Source: Betaproteobacteria bacterium
GTDB lineage: Bacteria > Pseudomonadota > Gammaproteobacteria > Burkholderiales > Rhodocyclaceae
Assembly (NCBI GenBank): GCA_012026885.1
Contig: VEPL01000032.1
Span: 32,335-96,334 of the forward strand
Direction of reading: 5' to 3'
DNA: 64,000 nt
Shown here: positions 1-7,858 of the stretch, piece after piece
Layout: every line of letters starts with the position of its first letter
Numbering within the stretch: position 1 is the stretch's first letter
Program-made: the position numbers and the translations under genes
The notes under the pieces: model-generated
Told to the model about the DNA's origin: nothing
Seen by the model: the letters and a program-made list of their open reading frames with translations, nothing else
Database searches by the model: none

Positions 1-201
1 CCAGGCGGCAGGACGCAGAGTGCGGGAGAACGGCGCTGCCGGTGCCGGCGGCGCCACCGTCGTAGCGGCCGGCGGCGGGCAGGAAGGGCAGGCGGCGCAC
101 GGCGCGCATTCGGCAACGGGTACGGCCGGCGGGGGCGGCGGACTGGCGCAGGCGCCGAGCAATAGCGCGGCCAACCCGACCGCGGCGTGGAGTTTTCGCA
201 T
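1..201 (-). CDS. Cys/Pro-rich lipoprotein, N-terminal part (runs off the window)
   Basis: Only the first 67 codons are in the window, read on the minus strand from ATG at 201. The start MRKLHAAVGLAALLLGACAS is a lipoprotein signal peptide with lipobox LGAC, so the mature protein should begin at Cys18 and be anchored in a membrane, probably the outer one. It is followed by a Pro run and a Cys-rich stretch (ECAPCAACPSCPPP) and then an Ala/Pro linker. The rest lies outside the window, so no function can be given. It is divergent from the DUF815 gene, with 47 bp between the starts. The signal peptide makes the gene call credible; the family is not recognised. Confidence 0.7.
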   Translation of the reverse strand, partial: MRKLHAAVGLAALLLGACASPPPPPAVPVAECAPCAACPSCPPPAATTVAPPAPAAPFSRTLRPAAW

Positions 202-248
202 GGCTTTGGCTAGAGTTCGTCTTTTCGCCGCGCAGTATACCCGCCGCC

Positions 249-1139
249 ATGTCCGACGCTTCCCGACTCGAACGCCTGCTACACCTCGCCGAAACTGCCC
301 TCGCCCGCCTCGATGCCGCGCTGCCGCCGGCGCCGCCGCCGACCGACTGGCAGGGTGCCGTCGCCTTCCGCTGGAAGAAGCGCGACGGTCGCGGCTGGCT
401 GCAGGCGGTCGCCCGCCCGCACCCGATCCGGCTCGCCGACCTCGGCAACGTCGATGACCAGAAGGCGCGCATCGTCGCCAACACGCGCCAGTTCGTCGCC
501 GGCAAGCCGGCCAACAACGTGCTGCTGACCGGCAGCCGCGGCTCGGGCAAGTCGTCGCTGGTCAAGGCAGTCCTCAATGAATATTCGGGCAAGGGGCTGC
601 GCCTGATCGAAGTCGACAAGGACGACCTCGTCGACCTGCCCGACATCGTCGAGCGACTGGACGGGCGCCCCGAGCGCTTCATCGTCTTCTGCGACGACCT
701 TTCCTTCGAAGCCGGCGAGACCGCCTACAAGGCACTCAAGTCGGTACTCGACGGTTCGGTCGCGGCGCCGCCGGACAACGTGCTGATCTACGCGACCTCG
801 AACCGCCGCCACCTGATGCCGGAAACCTTCGCCGAGAACCTGGAAACGAATCGCGTCGGCGACGAGATCCATCCCGGCGAGACGACCGAGGAGAAGGTCT
901 CGCTGTCCGAGCGTTTCGGCCTGTGGATTTCCTTCTACCCGTTCAGCCAGGACGACTACCTCGGCATCGTCCGCCACTGGCTGCACCATTTCGGCGTCGC
1001 CGAAGCGACCATCGCCGGCTGCGAGCGCGACGCGCTCAACTGGGCGCTGCAGCGCGGTTCGCGCAGCGGCCGCGTCGCCTGGCAATTCGCCCGCGACCTG
1101 GCCGGACACGCGAAGCCGACGCGGAAGAAGGCGCGTTGA
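249..1139 (+). CDS. DUF815-family P-loop ATPase
   Basis: A 296-residue AAA-type ATP-binding protein of the DUF815 family (PF05673), a cytoplasmic family without an assigned substrate. Walker A is GSRGSGKSS at residues 95-103 and the Walker B-like strand is FIVFCDD at about 144-150. A sensor-like segment (IYATSNRRHL) follows, which supports real ATPase architecture. The ~90-residue N-terminal region is helical and variable, as is usual in this family. The stop codon overlaps the TTG start of the downstream Nudix gene (TTGA), implying translational coupling. The pairing of a DUF815 ATPase with a MutT-type gene recurs in betaproteobacteria, but I know of no demonstrated functional link. Confidence 0.9.
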   Translation: MSDASRLERLLHLAETALARLDAALPPAPPPTDWQGAVAFRWKKRDGRGWLQAVARPHPIRLADLGNVDDQKARIVANTRQFVAGKPANNVLLTGSRGSGKSSLVKAVLNEYSGKGLRLIEVDKDDLVDLPDIVERLDGRPERFIVFCDDLSFEAGETAYKALKSVLDGSVAAPPDNVLIYATSNRRHLMPETFAENLETNRVGDEIHPGETTEEKVSLSERFGLWISFYPFSQDDYLGIVRHWLHHFGVAEATIAGCERDALNWALQRGSRSGRVAWQFARDLAGHAKPTRKKAR

Positions 1140-2080
1140 CCGCCGTCGTCGAAGTCGCCGCGGCCGTCCTGCTGCGTGCCGGCGGGCGCGAGTTCCTGCT
1201 CGCGCAACGCCCGGCCGGCAAGGTCTACGCCGGCTACTGGGAATTCCCGGGCGGCAAGGTCGAGCCCGGCGAAAGCGTGCGCGACGCGCTGGTGCGCGAG
1301 CTGCGCGAGGAACTCGGCATCACGGTCACCGCCTGCGCGCCTTGGCTGACCCGCACCTTCACCTACCCGCACGCGACCGTGTGCCTCAATTTCTGGCGCG
1401 TTACCGCGTGGGAAGGCGAGATCGGCATCAGCGCCCCGCTCGAGCATGACGCGGTCGACTGGCTGGAATGCGGCAAATCCGCGACGGTCGGCCCCATCCT
1501 GCCGGCCAACGACCCGATCCTGAAGGCGCTGGCCCTGCCGACGACGATGGCGATCACGATGGCCGAGGCCGAAGGCGTCGAACGCACGCTGGAACGCCTC
1601 GAGGAAGCGCTGGCCGGCGGACTGCGGCTGATCCAGGTGCGCGACCGCGGCTGGCCGCCGGCGCAACGCCTGTGGTTCGCCGAAACCGTGGTGCGACTGG
1701 CGCATGACCGCGGCGCCCTGGTCGTCATCAACGCCGCCGCGCACATCGCCCGGCGCACCGGCGCCGACGGCCTGCACCTGCCGGCCGCCGCGCTCGCCGC
1801 CTGCCGCCAACGCCCGGACTTCGCCTGGGTCGGCGCTTCCTGCCACACGGCTGCGGAGATCGCCCGCGCCGGCGAACTTGGCCTCGATTACGCGCTGCTC
1901 GGGCCGGTGCTGCCGACCCCGACGCATCCGGACAACCCCGGCCTCGGCTGGGAAGGCTTCAGCGCGGCGAATACCGGCAACACGCTGCCGGTATTCGCGC
2001 TCGGCGGCATGCGCCTTGACCTGCTGCCTGTCGCGCAGGCGCACGGCGCCCACGGCATCGCGCTGATGCGCGGCTGGTAG
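1136..2080 (+). CDS. Nudix hydrolase fused to a ThiE/TenI-like domain (MutT-like)
   Basis: A 314-residue two-domain protein. Residues 1-128 are a MutT-type Nudix domain with a perfect Nudix box (GX5EX7REUXEEXGU, residues 40-62) and the MutT context QRPAGKVYAGYWEFPGGK. It probably hydrolyses oxidised nucleoside triphosphates such as 8-oxo-dGTP. Residues ~131-314 are a TIM-barrel domain of the thiamine-phosphate synthase/TenI superfamily (IQVRDRG, GADGLHLP, LGPVLPTPTHP, FALGGM). The Mg-binding Asp expected after the Asn is Ala here (INAAAHIA), and the Asp after GxHL is missing, so thiamine-phosphate synthase activity is doubtful. The TTG start overlaps the previous stop; there is no ATG near the domain start. 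The fusion is known in proteobacteria. Confidence 0.88.
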   Translation: MTAVVEVAAAVLLRAGGREFLLAQRPAGKVYAGYWEFPGGKVEPGESVRDALVRELREELGITVTACAPWLTRTFTYPHATVCLNFWRVTAWEGEIGISAPLEHDAVDWLECGKSATVGPILPANDPILKALALPTTMAITMAEAEGVERTLERLEEALAGGLRLIQVRDRGWPPAQRLWFAETVVRLAHDRGALVVINAAAHIARRTGADGLHLPAAALAACRQRPDFAWVGASCHTAAEIARAGELGLDYALLGPVLPTPTHPDNPGLGWEGFSAANTGNTLPVFALGGMRLDLLPVAQAHGAHGIALMRGW

Positions 2081-2119
2081 CGACGAAAAGGGGAGTTTCC
2101 GGAGGTCGACCGCAACCGG

Positions 2120-2329
2120 TCAGCGCGACGGGCTGTCGGGAAAATCAAGGCCGGTTACACCCGCCTCGTCATCGCTCGCCTGCCCGGCGATGGCGTAGCC
2201 GCCGGAGGCCCAGCAGCCGAGGTCGATCTGCTTGCAGCGCTCCGAGCAGAACGGGCGCCACCGGTTTTCCGGCGCCCACAACGCGTCCTCGCCGCACTGC
2301 GGGCAGCGCACCTTGCGCACCGCGGTCAC
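2120..2329 (-). CDS. yacG: DNA gyrase inhibitor / zinc protein YacG
   Basis: A 69-residue protein with the YacG Cys4 zinc ribbon CPQC...CSERC (Cys9, 12, 28, 32) followed by KQIDLGCW, the family signature. In E. coli, YacG binds GyrB and inhibits gyrase. An acidic tail follows the ribbon. The GTG start overlaps the zapD stop (GTGA), and the order coaE-zapD-yacG is the classical proteobacterial arrangement, which supports this short reading over longer in-frame extensions. It is the last gene of its unit. Confidence 0.92.
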   Translation of the reverse strand: MTAVRKVRCPQCGEDALWAPENRWRPFCSERCKQIDLGCWASGGYAIAGQASDDEAGVTGLDFPDSPSR

Positions 2330-3144
2330 AGGTTGCAGAAGGTCAGATTGAAAGCCACGTCGCGCTCGGCCACGCGCGCCTTCATCTCGCCGGCCGGCGG
2401 ATTGGTGAAGCGGATGTTGAGCGCGTACTTGTTGGCACTCACTTCGGGAATCGCCGGCTCGTCGGCCTTTAGCTCGACGCGCACCATCTGCGCCGTGGTG
2501 CCGCCGAGATTCAGCTGGAACTGGCCGTTGACCGCGACATGGCTCTTCGGACGACCGCTCGAGCGGAGCAGGCGCAGCACGATGGCAGCCGCATCCCGCA
2601 GCGGCAGCATCGGGCGCAGCCAACCCTCGATCGCATCGCGCCGCGCTTCGGGCTGGCGATGCAACCACCAGTGGTAGGAAGGCAGGTCGAACTCGCAGAC
2701 ACCGCCCGGGATGGCAGCGCGGCTCTTGATGCTCATCAGCCAGTCGTTGTCGCGCAGGTACTGGCCGATCTTGCCGGCCATGCCGAGCAGGGCGGTCGAC
2801 GAGCTCTCGATTTCGTACAAGGCGCCCGACAAGGCCTCCTCGGAAATCTCGGGATTGTTGCGGTAGGCAAGGAGCGTCTGGCGCTGGCGCTCGAGCTCCT
2901 GGATCAGGTCGAGCTTGAGGTCGGCGCGGCCGGCCGTCTCGAGGATCTCGAACAGGGTCACGAGGGCCGTATGGTGCTCGAGCTGGCCATCGCTGGAAGC
3001 GAAATACGCGACTTTTTCGAACAAATCCTCGAGCCGCAACAGGGTGCGGATGCGCTCGTTAAACGGATATTCGTAGGTGATCACGCGCTGGCGGCTGGCG
3101 TCGGAGACGGAAAATTGGCCTGATTCTGAGCCATTTGGCCGCAA
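2326..3144 (-). CDS. zapD: Cell division protein ZapD (DUF1342)
   Basis: ZapD binds the C-terminal tail of FtsZ and bundles protofilaments at the Z ring. The typical opening [20 protein letters not shown] is present near the N-terminus, followed by the all-helical region and the C-terminal beta-rich part ending in FNLTFCNL. The longest reading starts at TTG 3144, five bases after the coaE stop, giving 272 residues. A GTG at 3084 directly before ITYEYP is an equally plausible start and would give a length closer to the family norm (~250). It is followed by yacG with a four-base overlap. Confidence 0.93.
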   Translation of the reverse strand: MRPNGSESGQFSVSDASRQRVITYEYPFNERIRTLLRLEDLFEKVAYFASSDGQLEHHTALVTLFEILETAGRADLKLDLIQELERQRQTLLAYRNNPEISEEALSGALYEIESSSTALLGMAGKIGQYLRDNDWLMSIKSRAAIPGGVCEFDLPSYHWWLHRQPEARRDAIEGWLRPMLPLRDAAAIVLRLLRSSGRPKSHVAVNGQFQLNLGGTTAQMVRVELKADEPAIPEVSANKYALNIRFTNPPAGEMKARVAERDVAFNLTFCNL

Positions 3145-3147
3145 ATC

Positions 3148-3771
3148 TCAACAGTTTGCTTTAAGTTTCGCACCCACCAGCTCAAGGTAGAGGCGATGCA
3201 ACCCGGCAACGCGAACGGCTAATTCATCCGGTCTCCCGCCGTTGTCGATCACGTCGTCGGCGGCCGCCAGGCGCTGCTGCCGCGACGCCTGTGCCGCCAT
3301 GATCGCGCGCACCTCGGCGGCGGCCATGCCGTTGCGGGCCATGACGCGGGCTATCTGGACATCTTCGGGGCAATCGACGACGGCGATGCGGTCGCAGCGT
3401 TCGCGATAGGCGCCGCTCTCGACCAGCAGCGGGACGGCGAGGATGACATAGGGCGAAGCAGCGAGATGACAACGCTCGTCCGCCAGCGCCCGGATGAGCG
3501 GATGCAGGATACCTTCGAGACGCACCCGTGCACCGGCATCGGCAAAGGCCAGACGGCGCATCTGCTCGCGGTCGAGGGCGCCCGCCGGCGTGGCAATGGC
3601 CTCGCCGAAGGCTGCCCGCAATGCCGGCATCGCCGCACCGCCAGCGGCGGTCAGCTCGTGGGCGATGGCATCAGTATCGACGACCGCCGCCCCATGCGCG
3701 GCAAAGCAGTCGGCGGCTGCACTCTTGCCGCTGCCGATGCCGCCGGTCAGGCCGACGACGAAGTTGCTCAC
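3148..3771 (-). CDS. coaE: Dephospho-CoA kinase
   Basis: A 207-residue enzyme for the last step of coenzyme A synthesis, ATP-dependent phosphorylation of the 3' hydroxyl of dephospho-CoA, in the cytoplasm. The N-terminal P-loop GLTGGIGSGKS, the DTDAIAHEL segment and the LLVESG and DCPE motifs are typical of CoaE. The start ATG overlaps the end of the SPOR gene, so coaE is probably translated from the same message, with zapD and yacG downstream. coaD, for the preceding step, is also in this window at 16221. Confidence 0.96.
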   Translation of the reverse strand: MSNFVVGLTGGIGSGKSAAADCFAAHGAAVVDTDAIAHELTAAGGAAMPALRAAFGEAIATPAGALDREQMRRLAFADAGARVRLEGILHPLIRALADERCHLAASPYVILAVPLLVESGAYRERCDRIAVVDCPEDVQIARVMARNGMAAAEVRAIMAAQASRQQRLAAADDVIDNGGRPDELAVRVAGLHRLYLELVGAKLKANC

Positions 3772-4430
3772 GGGCAGGCCTGCGCCGATGCCTTCGGCAA
3801 CAGGTCGCCGGATGTGCCCAGGAGCTCGGCCCGCAGCGCAAAGGGCCCGCGCGCCTCGACGGCGGCGAGCGGCTCACGCCCCGGGCGCTGGGCGAGGCGG
3901 GCACCGCGCACACCTTTTGCCTTCAGTTCGGCCAGGCGTTCCTCGGCCCGCTTCTCGGCGGAAAAGACCCCGAGCGATATGGCAAAGCGGTTGGGACCAT
4001 CCTGGATGACCAGGGTATCGGACACCCCGGCCAGCTTGAGTTCGGCAGAACGCTTGTCGGCCTCGGCCTTGCCGGCGAGCGGCGGGATATGAACCCACCA
4101 GTCGCCGCCCGGCCCGGGGACGCTGTGCCGTTCGGCACGCACCCCCGGAAACTTCTCGGCCAACGCGGAGGCCAGCCGGTCCGCGTCGGCGGGCGCGAGC
4201 TTGTCCCAGGCCAGGCAGAACTCGGCCGGCTCGACAACCGCCGCCGGCTCGGCGCGCTGGCGGGCGACGGGCGGTTTCTCGCCATGGCCGACGACGCGGA
4301 TCCGCGCCGGCTCGAGCTCGGCAACCGTGGCCACCGCGCCGCCATCGCCGGCGTTGCCGAAATAGCCGGCATTCCACGCATAAACGACGCCATTGGCGAG
4401 GATCAGCAGGAAGACGAAGGTGCGCATCAC
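3768..4430 (-). CDS. SPOR-domain protein with N-terminal membrane anchor
   Basis: A 220-residue protein with one hydrophobic N-terminal segment (about residues 3-20), a low-complexity linker and a C-terminal SPOR-type region (about 130-210) with two similar half-repeats (WWVHIPPLAGKAEADKR; FAISLGVFSAEKRAEERL). SPOR domains bind denuded peptidoglycan glycans at division septa, which suggests an inner-membrane protein working in the periplasm. It lies four bases after the trpB-like gene and overlaps coaE. The domain is recognisable, but I cannot assign it to a named SPOR protein. Confidence 0.8.
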   Translation of the reverse strand: MMRTFVFLLILANGVVYAWNAGYFGNAGDGGAVATVAELEPARIRVVGHGEKPPVARQRAEPAAVVEPAEFCLAWDKLAPADADRLASALAEKFPGVRAERHSVPGPGGDWWVHIPPLAGKAEADKRSAELKLAGVSDTLVIQDGPNRFAISLGVFSAEKRAEERLAELKAKGVRGARLAQRPGREPLAAVEARGPFALRAELLGTSGDLLPKASAQACP

Positions 4431-4433
4431 CGG

Positions 4434-5798
4434 TCAGCCAACCCTGGGCAGGTGCTTGAGCGACTCCGCGATGGCCGCCGCCGGATAGTCGTAGTCCTCG
4501 AGCTGGCCGGAGAAAAACCGGTCGTAGGAGGCCATGTCGAAGTGGCCGTGGCCGGTCAGGCCGAAGAGGATGGTCTTCGCCTCGCCGCTTGCCTTGCAGC
4601 GCAAGGCCTCGTCGATGGCGGCACGGATCGCGTGGCAGGATTCCGGCGCCGGGATGATGCCCTCGGCGCGGGCGAACTGGACGCCGGCCTCGAAGGTCGC
4701 CACCTGCGGCACGGCCACCGCCTCGAGCAGCTTCTCGTGGAAAAGCTGCGAGACCAGCGGCGAATCGCCGTGGTAACGCAGGCCGCCGGCGTGGATGCCC
4801 GGCGGCATGAAGTCATGGCCCAGCGTGTACATCTTCATGATCGGCGTATAACCCGAGGCATCACCGTAGTCGTAGGTATAGGACCCCTTGGTCAGGGTCG
4901 GGCAGGAGGTCGGCTCGACAGCGACGCAGCGCAGGTTGGCGGCACGCTTGTCACCGGCCGCCTTGTCGGCGAGGAAGGGGAAGGCGATGCCGCCGAAGCT
5001 GGAACCGCCGCCGCAGGGCCCGAAGATCACGTCCGGATAAAGGCCGACCTTCTCGAACTGCTTCTTCGCTTCCAGCCCGATCACCGTCTGGTGCAGCAGC
5101 ACATGGTTGAGTACCGAACCCAGCGTGTAGCAGGTGCCCGGGTCAGCCGCGGCTTCCTCGACTGCCTCGGAGATGGCCAGCCCGAGCGAGCCCTGGCAGT
5201 GCGGATCGGCCGCGAGCGCAGCGCGGCCGGCGTTGGTCAGATTGGTCGGGCTGGCGAAGACCTCGGCGCCCCAGGTCTGCATCATCGAGCGGCGGAACGG
5301 CTTCTGCTCGTAGCTGACTTTGACCATGAAGACGCGCACCGGCAGGCCGAACATCTGGCCAGCGAAGGAGATCGACGAACCCCACTGGCCGGCGCCGGTC
5401 TCGGTGGTCAGCCTCTTCGTCCCCGCCTGCTTGTTGTAGAAGGCCTGCGGCACGGCCGAGTTGGGCTTGTGCGAGCCGGCCGGCGAGACGCCCTCGTACT
5501 TGTAGAATATCTTCGCCGGCGTGCCGAGCGCCTGCTCGAGACGCAGGGCGCGGCACAAGGGCGCCGGGCGCCACAGCGCATAGATCTGGCGAACCTCCTC
5601 GGGGATGGCGATCCAGCGCTCCGCCGACATTTCCTGCTCGAGGATGGGTCCCGGGAAAATCGCGCCCATCGCCTCCGGCGGCACCGGGTTGCCGTCCGGA
5701 CCGAGCGGCGGCGCCGGCGGGTTAGCCATGTCGGCGACGACGTTGTACCAGTGAGTGGGAATATCCTCGGCATCGAGGTTGATACGCAGCGGTGTCAT
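4434..5798 (-). CDS. TrpB2-type tryptophan synthase beta-like protein
   Basis: A 454-residue PLP enzyme of the TrpB-like (TrpB2) group, which condenses serine and indole to tryptophan and can act without TrpA. The PLP lysine is Lys111 in EGVSPAGSHKPNSA, and the phosphate-binding loop is GPCGGGSSFGG. The TrpB2-type N-terminal extension (NLDAEDIPTHWYNV) distinguishes it from the ~400-residue TrpB1. The ATG at 5798 is preceded by GGAGAG. No trpA is adjacent, as usual for this type. It heads the SPOR-coaE-zapD-yacG run, though co-transcription with those genes is only inferred from the small spacing. Confidence 0.92.
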   Translation of the reverse strand: MTPLRINLDAEDIPTHWYNVVADMANPPAPPLGPDGNPVPPEAMGAIFPGPILEQEMSAERWIAIPEEVRQIYALWRPAPLCRALRLEQALGTPAKIFYKYEGVSPAGSHKPNSAVPQAFYNKQAGTKRLTTETGAGQWGSSISFAGQMFGLPVRVFMVKVSYEQKPFRRSMMQTWGAEVFASPTNLTNAGRAALAADPHCQGSLGLAISEAVEEAAADPGTCYTLGSVLNHVLLHQTVIGLEAKKQFEKVGLYPDVIFGPCGGGSSFGGIAFPFLADKAAGDKRAANLRCVAVEPTSCPTLTKGSYTYDYGDASGYTPIMKMYTLGHDFMPPGIHAGGLRYHGDSPLVSQLFHEKLLEAVAVPQVATFEAGVQFARAEGIIPAPESCHAIRAAIDEALRCKASGEAKTILFGLTGHGHFDMASYDRFFSGQLEDYDYPAAAIAESLKHLPRVG

Positions 5799-5924
5799 TG
5801 TTTTTCTCTCCCTGCGGGCATCCCCGCAAAGGCGGTAAATTACTCCAAAAGCCCGCCCCGACCAAGGGCGAAGCGGGTAAAGTAGCGCCTCGTTTCCGGC
5901 CCGAAAAGCCCGTCGACCGCAACC

Positions 5925-6455
5925 TTGACGCCTCTGCGCCCGCACCCCGCCATCACTGCTCCTGCCGGCCTCGCCGTGCAGGGCGCCGCCGCCTTTTCTG
6001 CGGATGGCGAGCTCCGCTTGAACTACCGCCTCGCCCCGGCCGGCGCCCTGCGCATCCCGCCCCGCGCCGGGCCGGGCATGGCTGACGGCCTGTGGCGACA
6101 CACCTGTTGCGAGGCTTTCGTCGCAACGGTCGACGCCGCGGAATACCGGGAATTCAACCTGTCGCCCTGCGGCCGCTGGGCGGCCTACCGCTTCGGCTCA
6201 TACCGGGAACGGGATGCTGGCTGGCAACCGCCGGCGGCGCCGGCCATCGTGGTGCGCCGCGACGGCGAGGCGCTGGAACTTGCCGCCACCCTGCCCGCCC
6301 TGCTCCTTCCGGAGCGCGCCGCGCTGGACCTTGCGCTCACCGTCGTCGCCGAAGACCGCAGCGGCACGCTGAGCTACTGGGCGCTTGCCCACGCCGGCGA
6401 ACGTCCCGATTTCCATTTGCGCGCATCCTTCTCCTTGCGCCTCGAACGCCCATGA
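5925..6455 (+). CDS. DOMON-like domain protein of unknown function
   Basis: A 176-residue protein starting with TTG 5925; no ATG or GTG precedes the conserved region. It is a single beta-sandwich-like domain with CCEAFVATVDAAEYREFNLSP as its most characteristic stretch and a second half ending YWALAHAGERPDFH. It resembles small proteins annotated as DOMON-like, a fold often used to bind haem or sugars. There is no signal peptide. It overlaps the following DUF1343 gene by four bases (ATGA), and a role next to a sugar hydrolase would fit carbohydrate binding, but this is inference. Confidence 0.75.
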   Translation: MTPLRPHPAITAPAGLAVQGAAAFSADGELRLNYRLAPAGALRIPPRAGPGMADGLWRHTCCEAFVATVDAAEYREFNLSPCGRWAAYRFGSYRERDAGWQPPAAPAIVVRRDGEALELAATLPALLLPERAALDLALTVVAEDRSGTLSYWALAHAGERPDFHLRASFSLRLERP

Positions 6456-7672
6456 CCCAGACCATACAGTTCGGCATCGACCGCCTGCTCGCCGAGCCCG
6501 GGTTGCGCCGCCCGCTCGCCGGCCGGCGCGTCGCCCTCCTCGCCCACCCGGCATCGGTCACCGCCGACCTGACGCACAGCCTCGACGCGCTGGCCGCCCT
6601 GCCGGACCTGACGTTAACCGCGGCCTTCGGGCCCCAGCACGGCATCAAGGGCGACAAGCAGGACAACATGGTCGAGACGGCCGACTTCGCCGACCCCCAT
6701 TACGGCATCCCGGTCTTCAGCCTCTACGGCGAGGTGCGCCGGCCGACCGCTGCGATGATGGGCACCTTCGACGTGCTGCTCGTCGACCTGCAGGATCTCG
6801 GCTGCCGCATCTACACCTTCATCACGACACTGCGCTACGCCCTCGAAGCCGCCGCCGAACACGGCAAGGCCGTCTGGGTTCTCGACCGACCCAACCCGGC
6901 CGGCCGGCCGGTCGAGGGGCTGACGCTGCGCGCAGGTTGGGAAAGCTTCGTCGGCGCCGGACCGATGCCGATGCGCCATGGCCTGACCATGGGTGAACTG
7001 GGCCGCTGGTTCATCGACCAGCTCGCGCTCGACGTCGACTACCACGTCATCGGAATGCAGGGCTGGCAGCCCGACGCTGCACCCGGCCACGGCTGGCCAC
7101 TCGGCGAGCGCGTGTGGATCAACCCCAGCCCGAACGCACCCAACCTGGCGATGGCGCGCGCCTACGCCGGCACCGTCATGCTCGAGGGCACGACCCTATC
7201 CGAAGGGCGCGGTACGACGCGGCCGCTGGAATACCTTTTCGGCGCACCCGACCTCGATGCACGCGCCGTCCGCGACGAGATGCAACGCCTCGCGCCGCGC
7301 TGGCTGGCCGGCTGCCGCATCCGCGAATGCTGGTTCGAGCCGACCTTCCACAAGTTCCGCGGCCAGCTATGCCACGCGCTGCAAATCCACAGCGAGGCAC
7401 CTGCCTACGACCATGCGGCGTTCCGGCCCTGGCGCCTGCAGGCGCTCGCCTTCAAGGCGATCCGCCGCCTGCATCCCGACTACCCGCTCTGGCGCGATTT
7501 CGGCTACGAGTACGAATTCGAGCGCCTCGCCATCGACCTGATCAACGGCTCGCCGCTGCTGCGCGAATGGGTGGATGCAACGGGCGCCACTGCCGGCGAC
7601 CTCGAAGCACTGGCCGCTGCCGATGAGTCGGCTTGGCGGGCGGTCCGCGAAGACTATCTGCTCTACCGCTAG
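6452..7672 (+). CDS. DUF1343 protein, NamZ-like exo-beta-N-acetylmuramidase
   Basis: A 406-residue member of the DUF1343 family (glycoside hydrolase family including Bacillus NamZ, which removes terminal MurNAc from peptidoglycan fragments). Family motifs are LLAHPAS near the N-terminus, FGPQHGIKGDKQDNM, DLQDLGCRIYTFITT, VLDRPNPAGRPVEG and EGTTLSEGRGTTRPLE. The ATG at 6452 overlaps the previous stop. No signal peptide is visible, so it should act in the cytoplasm, for instance in peptidoglycan recycling, unlike secreted relatives. Family assignment is firm; the substrate is inferred. Confidence 0.88.
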   Translation: MTQTIQFGIDRLLAEPGLRRPLAGRRVALLAHPASVTADLTHSLDALAALPDLTLTAAFGPQHGIKGDKQDNMVETADFADPHYGIPVFSLYGEVRRPTAAMMGTFDVLLVDLQDLGCRIYTFITTLRYALEAAAEHGKAVWVLDRPNPAGRPVEGLTLRAGWESFVGAGPMPMRHGLTMGELGRWFIDQLALDVDYHVIGMQGWQPDAAPGHGWPLGERVWINPSPNAPNLAMARAYAGTVMLEGTTLSEGRGTTRPLEYLFGAPDLDARAVRDEMQRLAPRWLAGCRIRECWFEPTFHKFRGQLCHALQIHSEAPAYDHAAFRPWRLQALAFKAIRRLHPDYPLWRDFGYEYEFERLAIDLINGSPLLREWVDATGATAGDLEALAAADESAWRAVREDYLLYR

Positions 7673-7858
7673 GCTGCTGCGTACGGCCACCGCAAAAAGG
7701 CCGCGGCCGACTACCAGCGTGCCGTATCCCGCCTCGCCGCAAGCGATCATCGCGCGCCCCGCTTGTCCCGCCCCGCTGCGATTGCTACGCTACAAGCGAA
7801 ACGGCCGCCCACTTGGAGCGGCCGTGCCGGAGTAGACGGGGCGAGCGCCCCGCCATCC
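7673..7858. other. Intergenic spacer between convergent genes, with hairpins
   Basis: This 186-bp gap lies between the DUF1343 stop and the minus-strand histone-like gene stop. I see no coding sequence. It contains two GC-rich inverted repeats: ACGGCCGC/GCGGCCGT (7801-7825) and GGGGC/GCCCC (7838-7851). Confidence 0.6.
7797..7825 (-). terminator. Possible terminator of the histone-like gene
   Basis: On the minus strand, an 8-bp perfect stem (ACGGCCGC with GCGGCCGT, 9-base loop) is followed by TTTCG. A second hairpin (7838-7851) lies between it and the stop codon at 7859. The T run is only three long, so efficiency is uncertain. Confidence 0.45.

Noticed and set aside
20..457. Plus-strand open frame at the window start
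   Set aside because: It is antisense to the lipoprotein signal peptide at 1-201 and then out of frame over the DUF815 gene; its composition is Gly/Ala then Arg/Pro, with no motif.
6092..6451. N-terminal 120-codon extension of the DUF1343 frame
   Set aside because: It overlaps the DOMON-like gene in another frame and is Arg-rich shadow sequence. The conserved protein starts at ATG 6452.
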